Of a stretch of 9,609 bases of DNA, positions 1-7,078 are shown in pieces. The translations under genes and the position numbers were made by a program. The stretch covers positions 1 to 9,609 of the forward strand of contig JAEWNJ010000127.1 in NCBI GenBank assembly GCA_023392795.1, in the 5' to 3' direction. Under the pieces are notes generated by a model. It had not been told where the DNA came from and did no database searches. It saw only the letters and a program-made list of their open reading frames with translations. The stretch comes from Candidatus Cloacimonadota bacterium. Lineage in GTDB: Bacteria; Cloacimonadota; Cloacimonadia; Cloacimonadales; Cloacimonadaceae. Numbering within the stretch: position 1 is the first letter of the stretch; every line of letters begins with the position of its first letter.

Positions 1-136
1 TCCCTTCCTTTATCCTTCCAATCAAGGTACAATCCGACACATCCTTGCTGGCGTCAGCATCTGGCAGCAGCAAAGAGCTGTCAAGCACTTTCCACGAGTC
101 TGGTATCTCAATTTGTTCAATAGACCCGATTCCATG
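1..136 (-). CDS. Possible leftward gene fragment, unidentified, running off the left edge
   Basis: On the minus strand one frame stays open for 45 codons from 136 to the window edge. It reads like real protein, with segments such as SIEQIEIPDSWKVLDSS and ASKDVSDCTLIGRIKEG. I do not recognise the family. There is no convincing start: the frame is preceded immediately by two tandem TAG stops (minus strand, 137-142), and no ATG, GTG or TTG with a ribosome-binding site lies near its beginning. Another minus-strand frame is open from 210 to 22 and holds an ATG at about 135. A single-base shift near 120-130 could join the two, which would make this a frameshifted gene or relic. It could equally be chance. 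The rest of the frame lies outside the window. Confidence 0.25.
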
Positions 137-198
137 CTACTAACGATGATCTTCTTTGGTACTGCACTCCAGCCCCTTGCCATCTTGTAGTTGATACA

Positions 199-255
199 CC
201 TCCCATACACCGGTCATACACTGGTCGTACAATCGTATGACCGGTGTATGGGAGG
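199..255. repeat. Perfect 21-bp inverted repeat with 15-base spacer
   Basis: The left arm (199-219) and right arm (235-255) are exact reverse complements over 21 bases, separated by 220-234. The left arm is itself partly duplicated: ACACCGGTCATAC (207-219) is followed by ACACTGGTCGTAC (218-230), which matches at 11 of 13 positions with an 11-base offset. The unit therefore occurs twice directly and once inverted. No U-run follows on either strand, so a simple rho-independent terminator is unlikely. It may be an operator, a recombination or integration site, or a structured RNA element. The sequence does not decide between these. Confidence 0.85.
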
Positions 256-329
256 CTCACTAGAAGCGTATGAACCTCAAGATAGGAAGATCATAGAACC
301 GGTTGGGAATAAATGCAGAAACACAACGT

Positions 330-357
330 AAAAAGGGACGCTACGATGAGCGTCCCT
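330..357 (-). terminator. Rho-independent terminator of htrA
   Basis: The arms AGGGACGCT (334-342) and AGCGTCCCT (349-357) pair perfectly over 9 bp around the six-base loop 343-348. Read leftward, the hairpin is followed by five T residues (330-334), so the signal suits minus-strand transcription. It sits about 23 bases beyond the htrA stop codon. Confidence 0.85.
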
Positions 358-379
358 AAACGGTAGATTTGAGTGTTTG

Positions 380-1837
380 CTATTCAAAGCGCAGGATAAT
401 GAACTGAGGCACCTGATTGCGGTCTATCACATAGAGCCGCATGATCTTCCTGCCGTCTTTATCCATTTTATCCTTTACTTCTGCCAGTACTGTGCGGAAT
501 TCGCTAACGCTATTAACCTCTCGGCCGTCGATGGTAAGGATCACGAAACCGGGCTGCAATCCAGAGCGGGCTGCGGGTGAATTGGCGTCGATGGCGCTAA
601 CTACCACACCTTTGTCCGAAGTGATATTCAAGCGCTTGGCAAATTGAGAATCGATGCTATCCACGCTGATACCGGTGGCTACCGCCGTTTTGCCGTTCTT
701 GTCCGATACCCCAGCCACGCTATCTTCGGGGAAGGCTTCCAGCATCACCTTGATGGTGCGTTCCTTGTTATCGCGCAGAATCCTGACCGGCACTTCCTCT
801 CCTATGGCTGAGGTGGCGACCGCGATGCGGAAACGGGCCACATTGCTGACCTTCTCGCCGCCGATTTCCAGGATTACGTCACCCACTTGCAGTCCGGCCT
901 TCTCGGCGGGACTGTCTTTTTCCACTTTGGTGATAAGGACACCGCTTACTTCCTTCAGGCTAAAAGCTTCCATGATATCGGAGGTGATTTCCTGGGGCAG
1001 AATGCCGATGTAAGCTCGGGTAACCCTGCCACTGGCTACGAGATCGTCCACGACCCGCTTTGCCAGATTGATGGGAATGGCAAAACCGATGCCGATATTG
1101 CCGCCACTGGTGCTGGCGATCGCGGAATTGATGCCGATCACCTCGCCATCGATATTGAGCAAGGGACCGCCGCTATTGCCGGGATTTATCGCCGCATCGG
1201 TCTGGATGAAATCCTGATAGACCGGGGAGTTGTTGCCAAGGCTCATTCCGGAGCGGCTGAGAGCAGAGATCACTCCCAGGGTAACCGTACGATCCAGACC
1301 GTCGGCAAAGGGATTGCCAATGGCGATTGCCCATTCTCCGATCTCCAGAGTGGATGAATCGCCCAAAGGCGCCACAGTAACTTTTTCCCCTTCCTTGATG
1401 GTGATTTTGATCACGCCGACGTCGGTGTTTGGATCCAGACCAACCACATCCGCGGTATAGGCCATCCGATCGGCCAGGGTAACCGTGATCGTTCCTTCAC
1501 GACCACGCTCCACCACGTGGTTGTTGGTCATGATAAAGGCTTCGCGCGTGGCAGAATTGAATTCATATATAAATCCGCTACCCATCGAGGTAACAGAACG
1601 TTCCCGCTGAGGCTGAGGAAAGAAAAAGCGGAACAGATCATCGTTGAAAAAGGGATTTTGATTGTTTTGTACGGCTACTTTGGCTTCCACTTTGATCTGA
1701 ACCACCGCTTCCCGTACATCGCGTACTACCTGCACCACCGGATTGGGTTCACTGAACATCGCGTTCGTTTTGGCATTGGCACAACTACTGAGGCTTACCA
1801 GCAGCATCAGTAGGACGAGACTTTTGATAATCTTCAT
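380..1837 (-). CDS. htrA: Lipoprotein DegP/HtrA-type serine endoprotease with two PDZ domains
   Basis: Envelope protease of the Do/DegP/DegQ family, which degrades or refolds misfolded exported proteins. The 485-residue product begins MKIIKSLVLLMLLVSLSSCA. This is a lipoprotein signal peptide with lipobox LSSC and the lipidated Cys at 19, so the mature enzyme is probably membrane-anchored rather than free in the periplasm. The trypsin-like domain shows the triad His107 (TNNHVVE), Asp139 (DPNTDVGVIKI) and Ser222 (INPGNSGGPL). PDZ1 covers about 275-367 and PDZ2 about 388-470, a usual DegP-like layout. I chose the ATG at 1837 because AGGAGA lies just upstream and the signal peptide starts there. 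The frame stays open to 1960, but that part would precede or straddle the predicted transcription start. The gene is divergent from lon and ends at its own terminator. The exact symbol (degP, degQ or htrA) cannot be fixed from sequence. Confidence 0.95.
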   Translation of the reverse strand: MKIIKSLVLLMLLVSLSSCANAKTNAMFSEPNPVVQVVRDVREAVVQIKVEAKVAVQNNQNPFFNDDLFRFFFPQPQRERSVTSMGSGFIYEFNSATREAFIMTNNHVVERGREGTITVTLADRMAYTADVVGLDPNTDVGVIKITIKEGEKVTVAPLGDSSTLEIGEWAIAIGNPFADGLDRTVTLGVISALSRSGMSLGNNSPVYQDFIQTDAAINPGNSGGPLLNIDGEVIGINSAIASTSGGNIGIGFAIPINLAKRVVDDLVASGRVTRAYIGILPQEITSDIMEAFSLKEVSGVLITKVEKDSPAEKAGLQVGDVILEIGGEKVSNVARFRIAVATSAIGEEVPVRILRDNKERTIKVMLEAFPEDSVAGVSDKNGKTAVATGISVDSIDSQFAKRLNITSDKGVVVSAIDANSPAARSGLQPGFVILTIDGREVNSVSEFRTVLAEVKDKMDKDGRKIMRLYVIDRNQVPQFIILRFE

Positions 1838-1874
1838 AATACATCTCCTGATTTTGCAGTTTGGGGGGTCTGAT

Positions 1875-1905
1875 AAAAAAACAAAAAAACAAGCACTCCG
1901 TGCTT
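1875..1905 (-). terminator. Terminator-like hairpin and U-tract in the htrA leader (possible attenuator)
   Basis: Read leftward, AAGCAC (1900-1905) and GTGCTT (1891-1896) form a 6-bp stem with a GGA loop, followed by G, seven Ts, G and seven Ts (1875-1890). This has the form of a weak intrinsic terminator. It lies between the predicted htrA promoter and the htrA start codon, so it could attenuate htrA. The stem is short, and no competing anti-terminator fold is obvious. Confidence 0.4.
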
Positions 1906-2020
1906 CAAACAATAGCATACGCTTCATAATATATACTGCGTTCTTTCTGAAAACAAGCAAAAATCTTTGGGTGATTTAAAAATCTCTTGCCAAAAACAGG
2001 AGGAAAGCCATGCTTGTTTT
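1886..2020. repeat. Three copies of AAAACAAGCA between htrA and lon
   Basis: The 10-mer AAAACAAGCA occurs directly at 1886-1895 and 1950-1959, and inverted (TGCTTGTTTT) at 2011-2020. The centres are 64 and 61 bases apart, near six helical turns each. The middle copy supplies the predicted -35 of htrA and the inverted copy a candidate -35 of lon. The first copy overlaps the leader hairpin and U-tract. The motif may be a shared stress-regulator site or a common promoter element. A-rich context makes partial coincidence possible. Confidence 0.6.
1928..1956 (-). promoter_or_regulatory. Predicted htrA promoter (sigma-70-like)
   Basis: On the minus strand TTGTTT (1951-1956) is followed after exactly 17 bases by TATATT (1928-1933), five of six matches to the -10 consensus. 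Transcription would start near 1921, giving a leader of about 84 bases that contains the terminator-like hairpin at 1875-1905. Confidence 0.5.
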
Positions 2021-2047
2021 TTGGTGAAAATGCCTTATCAATATAGG
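2014..2047 (+). promoter_or_regulatory. Candidate lon promoter
   Basis: TTGTTT (2014-2019), inside the inverted AAAACAAGCA copy, is followed after 16 bases by TATCAA (2036-2041). A second possible -10, TATAGG, lies at 2042-2047 with a poorer -35 (TTTTTG, 2018-2023). Either would give a leader of roughly 20-30 bases before the lon ATG. The match is moderate. No clear heat-shock sigma-32 promoter or CIRCE element is seen. Confidence 0.3.
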
Positions 2048-2075
2048 AAAAGTGACTTATATCAAGGAGTGCAAA

Positions 2076-4403
2076 ATGGAAGATAACAATAGCAGGGTTC
2101 CCAGAACATTACCGGTCTTGCACATTAGCAGTATCGTAATGTTTCCCTATCTGTTGATGCCATTGGTAGTGACAGATGAGGAATCCAAGCTTGTGATAGA
2201 TCATGCGCTTTCGAACGATAAATTGATGGCCTTCTTTTTGGATAAGGGCGAGGATGGTGCCCTGCACGAAATCGGAACCGCAGTGACCATTCTTCGCATG
2301 CTGCGCAATCAGGACGGCAGCATCAGCTTGTTGCTGCAAGGCACATCCCGTCTGCGCCTGCAGCGCTACGTGCAAAAGGATCCCTTCATCATGGTGGATG
2401 TAGAGGCAATCACGGAGCCCACTACCGACGACATGGAGATCCAGGCATATCGCACTATCGCTTTGGAACTGATGGACAAGATTTCCCAGGAAAGCAATGT
2501 GCTAAACCGCGAAATGATCGCGGGGCTTGCCAATATCAAGCAATCCGGCCGCGTGGCAGATATTATCGCGGGCAATATCGAGCTGCAGCTATCCGATCGC
2601 CAGCGGGTTCTGGAACTGGTGGATTTGAAGCTGCGATTTAAGTTTCTCAATAATGCGCTGGCTGAATTGATCAGGCAGATGCGCCTGGAAAATCACATCC
2701 GTAGCAATATCCAACTGGAAATGAACGAAGATCAGCGGCGATATTATCTGCGTGAACAGCTCGATGCCATCCGGCGGGAACTGGGTGAGACAGACGAGGT
2801 AAGCAAGGAAATCTACAAGTGGCAGGAGCTGATCGAAAAGAATAAGCTGCCAGAATCTGTGCGCGAAGTCGCCATGGAAGAGCTTGACCGTCTTTCGGTG
2901 ATGCAGCCGGCATCCAGCGAGTACGGGGTGATCCGCAATTATCTGGAATGGATTGTAAACCTGCCCTGGACCACGTATAGCAAGGATCGTCTGGATTTAA
3001 AGAAGATTGAGCGCGTTCTCACCAAGGATCATTATGGCCTGGAAAAGCCTAAAGAACGCATTTTGGAATACATTGCTGTGAAAAAACTGAAGGGTCAGCT
3101 AAAAGGACCCATCCTCTGCTTCGTGGGGCCTCCCGGCACGGGGAAAACCTCTATCGGGAAGTCAGTTGCCAGTGCCTTGAATAGAAAGTTCATCCGGATG
3201 TCTCTGGGTGGAATCCACGACGAGGCGGAGATTCGCGGGCATCGCAGAACCTATATCGGCGCCATGCCGGGGAAGATTATCACAGAAATCAAGCGACAGG
3301 GAACGGCAAATCCAGTATTCATGCTGGACGAGATCGATAAGCTGGGACGCGACTTTCGCGGCGATCCAGCATCTGCCCTGCTGGAAGTGCTGGATCCGGA
3401 ACAAAACAACAGCTTTGTGGACAATTACATCAATCTGCCCTTTGATCTCTCGGAAGTGATGTTTATCACCACAGCAAACTCTCTGGAGACAATTCCCCCG
3501 CCCCTGCGCGACCGCATGGAGATAATCGAGTTTACCAGCTATCTGGAGCATGATAAGATCGCCATTGCCAAGAACTATCTAATCCCCCGGGAACTGGATG
3601 ATAATGGGCTGAAGGATGCAAACGTCACCATACACAAAAGCGCACTGCAAGAACTGATCCGCTACTATGTACGGGAAGCTGGAGTGCGTAATCTGCAACG
3701 GCGCATCGGCTCTATTTTCAGAAAGATCGCCCGGGAAGTTGCCTCTGGAGAGAAGGGCCCCTGGCAGATCAAGAATAATGACATCCAGAAGTATCTGGGA
3801 CCCCGAAAGTACTCGCTGGAATTGGCGAACCGCAAGCCTGAAATCGGAGTTGCCACGGGTTTGGCCTGGACCAGTTATGGCGGTGAGATCCTGTTTTGCG
3901 AAAGCACCAGAATGCCAGGCAAGGGGATGGTGAATCTAACCGGACTTTTGGGCGAAGTGATGAAGGAATCAGCCCGCATCGCACTAAGCTATCTAAAGGC
4001 AAATCACGCCCGCTACCATCTGGATCCCAAAGCTTTTGCTCAATATGACATCCATGTGCACTTCCCCTCGGGTGCTGTACCCAAAGACGGTCCTTCTGCC
4101 GGGATCACTCTTACCACCACGCTGGCATCGCTATTTATGCAGGCCAAGGTGAGGCATGATGTTGCCATGACCGGGGAAGTGACCCTGCAAGGCAAGGTGT
4201 TGCCCATCGGGGGTCTGAAGGAGAAGATCCTGGCTGCCAAACGAGCGGGAATCAGAACGCTGATCATCCCTGAGGAAAACCGGGAAAGTATCTCTGATTT
4301 TGGAGACGAGATCCTATCAGGGCTGGAAATTCACTTTGTTTCCGATGTCTCGGAAGTGCTGGATCTGGTTATCATCAAGCCGGGAAAAAAGCCGAAGAAG
4401 TAA
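2076..4403 (+). CDS. lon: ATP-dependent protease Lon
   Basis: Cytoplasmic AAA+ serine protease that unfolds and degrades damaged and regulatory proteins. The product is 775 residues, near the usual length for LonA. In order there is the N-terminal substrate-binding domain (about 10-200), a helical linker, the AAA+ module with Walker A GPPGTGKT (351-358) and Walker B VFMLDEID (414-421), and the C-terminal protease domain. The catalytic dyad is Ser674 in KDGPSAGITL and Lys717 in GGLKEKILAA. Their spacing of 43 residues equals that of the E. coli pair Ser679/Lys722. I chose the ATG at 2076 because AAGGAG (2064-2069) sits six bases upstream. A GTG at 2052 in the same frame lies before that site and is unlikely. 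The gene is divergent from htrA, and the next gene starts six bases after its stop, so they are probably cotranscribed. The tail KPGKKPKK is basic. Confidence 0.97.
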   Translation: MEDNNSRVPRTLPVLHISSIVMFPYLLMPLVVTDEESKLVIDHALSNDKLMAFFLDKGEDGALHEIGTAVTILRMLRNQDGSISLLLQGTSRLRLQRYVQKDPFIMVDVEAITEPTTDDMEIQAYRTIALELMDKISQESNVLNREMIAGLANIKQSGRVADIIAGNIELQLSDRQRVLELVDLKLRFKFLNNALAELIRQMRLENHIRSNIQLEMNEDQRRYYLREQLDAIRRELGETDEVSKEIYKWQELIEKNKLPESVREVAMEELDRLSVMQPASSEYGVIRNYLEWIVNLPWTTYSKDRLDLKKIERVLTKDHYGLEKPKERILEYIAVKKLKGQLKGPILCFVGPPGTGKTSIGKSVASALNRKFIRMSLGGIHDEAEIRGHRRTYIGAMPGKIITEIKRQGTANPVFMLDEIDKLGRDFRGDPASALLEVLDPEQNNSFVDNYINLPFDLSEVMFITTANSLETIPPPLRDRMEIIEFTSYLEHDKIAIAKNYLIPRELDDNGLKDANVTIHKSALQELIRYYVREAGVRNLQRRIGSIFRKIAREVASGEKGPWQIKNNDIQKYLGPRKYSLELANRKPEIGVATGLAWTSYGGEILFCESTRMPGKGMVNLTGLLGEVMKESARIALSYLKANHARYHLDPKAFAQYDIHVHFPSGAVPKDGPSAGITLTTTLASLFMQAKVRHDVAMTGEVTLQGKVLPIGGLKEKILAAKRAGIRTLIIPEENRESISDFGDEILSGLEIHFVSDVSEVLDLVIIKPGKKPKK

Positions 4404-4409
4404 TCCTCC

Positions 4410-5855
4410 GTGGAGAAATATCCAAATATCAACATTCTGCTGAACCTCCCCCGGGATTATATCCCTAAGGCGGAGTTTGTGTTGCGCACCTTCTGCTATA
4501 TTCTCAGGCTAAATCCCAAATTCATTTACGGCAATCGCTTTGAGGCCGCGCATCTGTATTACGGTCCGACTCCTGATCGGGAGTATCCCATCCGCATCCA
4601 CTTCGATCCGGAGGCAGTTACCTTCTTCTCCGGGAAGGAATTGTATCCCCTGGAAAAGGTCAATTTCTGCCGCTTTGGTACAAATCAGGTGCCCTTCCTC
4701 TTCTCTCAGGGCGGTGCTATCTTCTCCTTTTTGCAGGAAAGCTGCATTTTACGCAAGGACATCGTGGCCAGTGCCTTCTACTTCCTCACTTGCTGGCATG
4801 AATATGTGTTCAGTGAAAGGGGCTTGCCGCGGGGTCGAGTGGATTATAAAGAAAGCCTGCAATACCGTTGGGATTTTCTGGAAACACCTGTGGTGGACGT
4901 GTATTGCCGCATCCTTCTGTATATCATGAAGGACTATCTGCCGGAGTATATCAGAGACATCTCCTGGCGCGAAGACCGCCGCTTTGCCCTCAGTCTTTCG
5001 CATGATATCGATTATTGGATATACTGGGATGAGGACACTATCGATGAGACCTTCAAGTACAACTGGCGCAGTTTCCCAGAGCGTCCCATCAGGGCTGCTT
5101 ACAAGCTCGCGGGGCACTACCTTCACAAACGTATCATGCGCGGACACCGGCAGCAGATCGAAAAGCTGCTGCGCCGGGAACTGGAACTGGGCATTTCATC
5201 CACCTGGTTTATCCTGGCCCGCACCGATTTCCCCGATCAGCGGCAGAATTACATCGGTGATGTGGTAGCCCGTACGCAGCTTACTGGTCTCCTGGCACAG
5301 CAAGATGTGGCACTGCACGGTTCGCCCGATTCGGCCTTCAATCTGAGTGTGCTGAATGAGGAACTGGACTCCCTGCGGAATCTAGGCTTCAATCCCACCG
5401 GCTTTCGCACCCACTATCTGCACTTTGACTATCAAAAGAGCTTCAGCAATCTCGAAGCTGCTGGGATCAAATATGACAGCACTCTGGGATACTGGGAAAA
5501 CATAGGCTTCCGGGCGGGGATATCCTTCCCCTTCTTTCCCTTTAATATCAAGGAGAACCGTCCCTTCCGTGTGTTAGAAATCCCTTTAATCGTGATGGAT
5601 ACCACGCTGCATTCAATCAAAGCCATGAAGCTCAGTTCGGCAGCAGGCAGACGCAGTTTGAACCGCCTGATTGAGGTCGCTGCCACCTATCAATCCCATA
5701 TATCGCTACTCTGGCACAACACTACCTTCGATCCGGTGGACTATCCCGGCTGGGGTTCACTATATTGGCGCACGATCAATCATGCCCTGAAAAAACAGGC
5801 ATGGGTAACCTCGCTAAACGACATCTATGAGGAATGGGTAAACTTGAGCTATTAA
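4410..5855 (+). CDS. Polysaccharide deacetylase-like protein with large N-terminal domain
   Basis: The C-terminal part (about 190-481) looks like a NodB-fold carbohydrate deacetylase of the diverged type. It has a metal-site motif LSLSHDID (His198, Asp199, Asp201), a second motif ALHGS (His303, Ser305), an arginine motif GFRTHY (Arg333), and near the end SLLWHN (His436), as in the family's catalytic His region. Residues 1-190 form a separate domain with no motif I can name, perhaps the N-terminal region often attached to such deacetylases. There is no signal peptide, so it is probably cytoplasmic or membrane-associated. The likely role is removing acyl groups from a glycan or glycolipid, but the substrate is unknown. 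The start is a GTG six bases after the lon stop, with only a weak purine-rich site (AAGAAG) upstream. It shares a putative operon with lon and plsC. Confidence 0.75.
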   Translation: MEKYPNINILLNLPRDYIPKAEFVLRTFCYILRLNPKFIYGNRFEAAHLYYGPTPDREYPIRIHFDPEAVTFFSGKELYPLEKVNFCRFGTNQVPFLFSQGGAIFSFLQESCILRKDIVASAFYFLTCWHEYVFSERGLPRGRVDYKESLQYRWDFLETPVVDVYCRILLYIMKDYLPEYIRDISWREDRRFALSLSHDIDYWIYWDEDTIDETFKYNWRSFPERPIRAAYKLAGHYLHKRIMRGHRQQIEKLLRRELELGISSTWFILARTDFPDQRQNYIGDVVARTQLTGLLAQQDVALHGSPDSAFNLSVLNEELDSLRNLGFNPTGFRTHYLHFDYQKSFSNLEAAGIKYDSTLGYWENIGFRAGISFPFFPFNIKENRPFRVLEIPLIVMDTTLHSIKAMKLSSAAGRRSLNRLIEVAATYQSHISLLWHNTTFDPVDYPGWGSLYWRTINHALKKQAWVTSLNDIYEEWVNLSY

Positions 5856-5863
5856 AGGAGAGT

Positions 5864-6583
5864 ATGGTGAAATCACTGCTGTGGAAAATCTGGTTCATCT
5901 TCTTCATGCTGTTGTGCATGCTGGCCTTTTTTATATTGCTGGTGTGTAAACTGCTCCTGCCAAAGGGCTTGTATCGCAAGGTAGTATATACCTGCGTGAG
6001 GTTTTGGGGACGGCAAACTGTGCTTTCCACGGGCTCGAAAGTGGAGCTCAGTGGCATGGAAAACTTGCCGGTGACCAATGATATCTGCTTTGTTGCCAAT
6101 CATCAAGGCATGTTTGATATCCCTCTGGTGCTGGGCTTTATCGCCAAACCCAGCGGATTCATCGCTAAGCAGGAACTCCTCAAAATCCCCGTCCTCTCCT
6201 GGTGGATGCTGGAAATCCCCTGCGTCTTCATCGACCGTGGCTCTGCCCGAGCGGCCATGGAATCCTTTAAAAAAAGTGCAGAAGTGATCCAAAACGGCCA
6301 TCCTCAGGTGATTTTCCCGGAAGGGACACGCAGCCGCGGTGACCAAATGGGCGAATTTCACCTGGGAAGTCTGAAGCTGGCTTTCATGGCTAATGCCGCC
6401 ATCGTACCTTTGGCCATTAAAGGCACTTGGCGTGTGTATGAAATCGACAAGGGGATTCACGCGGTGCCGCTGAAACTGCGGATCCTGCCAGCCATCACAC
6501 CTGATGATGAACTGTATAAGGACAAACATCGGCTTTCCGAGCATCTCTATGATCAGATCAGCACGGCTCTATCGGCGATGTAA
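5864..6583 (+). CDS. plsC: 1-acyl-sn-glycerol-3-phosphate acyltransferase (PlsC family)
   Basis: Membrane enzyme that adds the second acyl chain to lysophosphatidic acid to give phosphatidic acid, the precursor of phospholipids. The 239-residue product has a strongly hydrophobic N-terminal segment (about 9-32) and the four family motifs: NHQGMFD (His80 and Asp85, the HX4D catalytic pair), FIDRGSA (122-128), FPEGTRSRG (151-159) and VPLAIKG (181-187). The length is typical. AAAGGAG (5854-5860) precedes an ATG at 5864 and a GTG at 5867. The GTG has the better spacing, and an upstream ATG at 5834 lies inside the previous gene. I give 5864. The gene follows the deacetylase-like gene by eight bases. 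Members of this family also acylate lipid A intermediates or other lysolipids, so the exact acceptor is an inference. Confidence 0.9.
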   Translation: MVKSLLWKIWFIFFMLLCMLAFFILLVCKLLLPKGLYRKVVYTCVRFWGRQTVLSTGSKVELSGMENLPVTNDICFVANHQGMFDIPLVLGFIAKPSGFIAKQELLKIPVLSWWMLEIPCVFIDRGSARAAMESFKKSAEVIQNGHPQVIFPEGTRSRGDQMGEFHLGSLKLAFMANAAIVPLAIKGTWRVYEIDKGIHAVPLKLRILPAITPDDELYKDKHRLSEHLYDQISTALSAM

Positions 6584-6663
6584 CATCTTCAATCCTAAGT
6601 TTCGTTTCTCGGGCAAAACTGCTTATTGTGTGTGGAATTCAGAGGTTTATCCCCCGATTCTGA

Positions 6664-6691
6664 TTGACAAAAAGACTTGCCCAATTATCGT
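6664..6691 (+). promoter_or_regulatory. Predicted promoter for panD-panC
   Basis: A perfect -35 hexamer TTGACA (6664-6669) is followed after 16 bases by TATCGT (6686-6691), four of six matches to the -10 consensus. The start would fall near 6698, about 24 bases before the panD ATG. The gap 6584-6663 after plsC shows no clear terminator hairpin, so some read-through from the lon operon is possible. Confidence 0.5.
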
Positions 6692-6721
6692 GCCGTAAAG
6701 ACCAAAATATGGAGACCTAAA

Positions 6722-7078
6722 ATGCTAAGGCAGATACTATTAGCCAAGCTTCACCGGGGAACGGTGAAAGAATGCGATATTAACTATAACGGCAGTATAA
6801 AGATCGATGAAGCCCTGCTGGAAGCCAGTGGTATGCAGGAGTTTGAGCGCGTGGAGGTGTTTAACATCACCAATGGCGCGAGGTTTAGCACCTACATCAT
6901 CAAAGGAGAACGGGGCAGCGGCATGATCGGCATCAATGGTGCTGCAGCTCGTCTGGCGCACGAAGGAGACAAAGTCATCGTGATCTGTTACGGGATGATG
7001 GATGAGAAAGAAATGGCTGCCCACAAGCCACGGATCGTGATCCTGAACGAAGACAACGGCATCGAAAGCATTCTCTGA
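6722..7078 (+). CDS. panD: Aspartate 1-decarboxylase (pyruvoyl enzyme)
   Basis: Converts L-aspartate to beta-alanine for pantothenate and coenzyme A synthesis, in the cytoplasm as a tetramer. The 118-residue precursor has the family's usual length. It carries the self-cleavage site Gly24-Ser25 within INYNGSIKID, where Ser25 becomes the pyruvoyl cofactor. Lys9, Arg54 and Tyr58 fall at the conserved active-site positions, and NGAAARLAHEGDKVI is the typical C-terminal core. The start is set by GGAGA (6711-6715) six bases before the ATG; an in-frame TTG at 6677 would lie within the promoter. Its stop overlaps the panC start by one base (TGATG), which suggests translational coupling. panB is not in the window. 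No separate PanZ/PanM maturation factor is visible, and many lineages do not need one. Confidence 0.97.
   Translation: MLRQILLAKLHRGTVKECDINYNGSIKIDEALLEASGMQEFERVEVFNITNGARFSTYIIKGERGSGMIGINGAAARLAHEGDKVIVICYGMMDEKEMAAHKPRIVILNEDNGIESIL

Larger units (their letters stand above)
137..379. other. Intergenic stretch left of htrA
   Basis: Apart from the uncertain fragment at the edge, positions 1-379 hold no supported gene. This part contains the 21-bp inverted repeat at 199-255 and the htrA terminator at 330-357. Between them, 256-329 shows only a short AACCGGTT palindrome at 297-304. I see no RNA gene in the stretch. Confidence 0.6.

Noticed and set aside
297..304. AACCGGTT palindrome
   Set aside because: An 8-base palindrome is expected by chance, and nothing nearby gives it a role.
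654..1357. Open frames on the plus strand across htrA
   Set aside because: They are shadows of htrA, whose catalytic triad and PDZ domains are clear on the minus strand.
1838..1960. An N-terminal extension of HtrA by 41 residues
   Set aside because: The frame is open, but the ribosome site and signal peptide both point to the start at 1837, and the extension reaches upstream of the predicted transcription start.
2052..2075. GTG at 2052 as the lon start
   Set aside because: The strong AAGGAG lies after it and is correctly spaced for the ATG at 2076.
5873..6544. A 223-codon open frame antisense to plsC
   Set aside because: plsC on the other strand has all family motifs, and the antisense frame has no recognisable motif or clear ribosome site.
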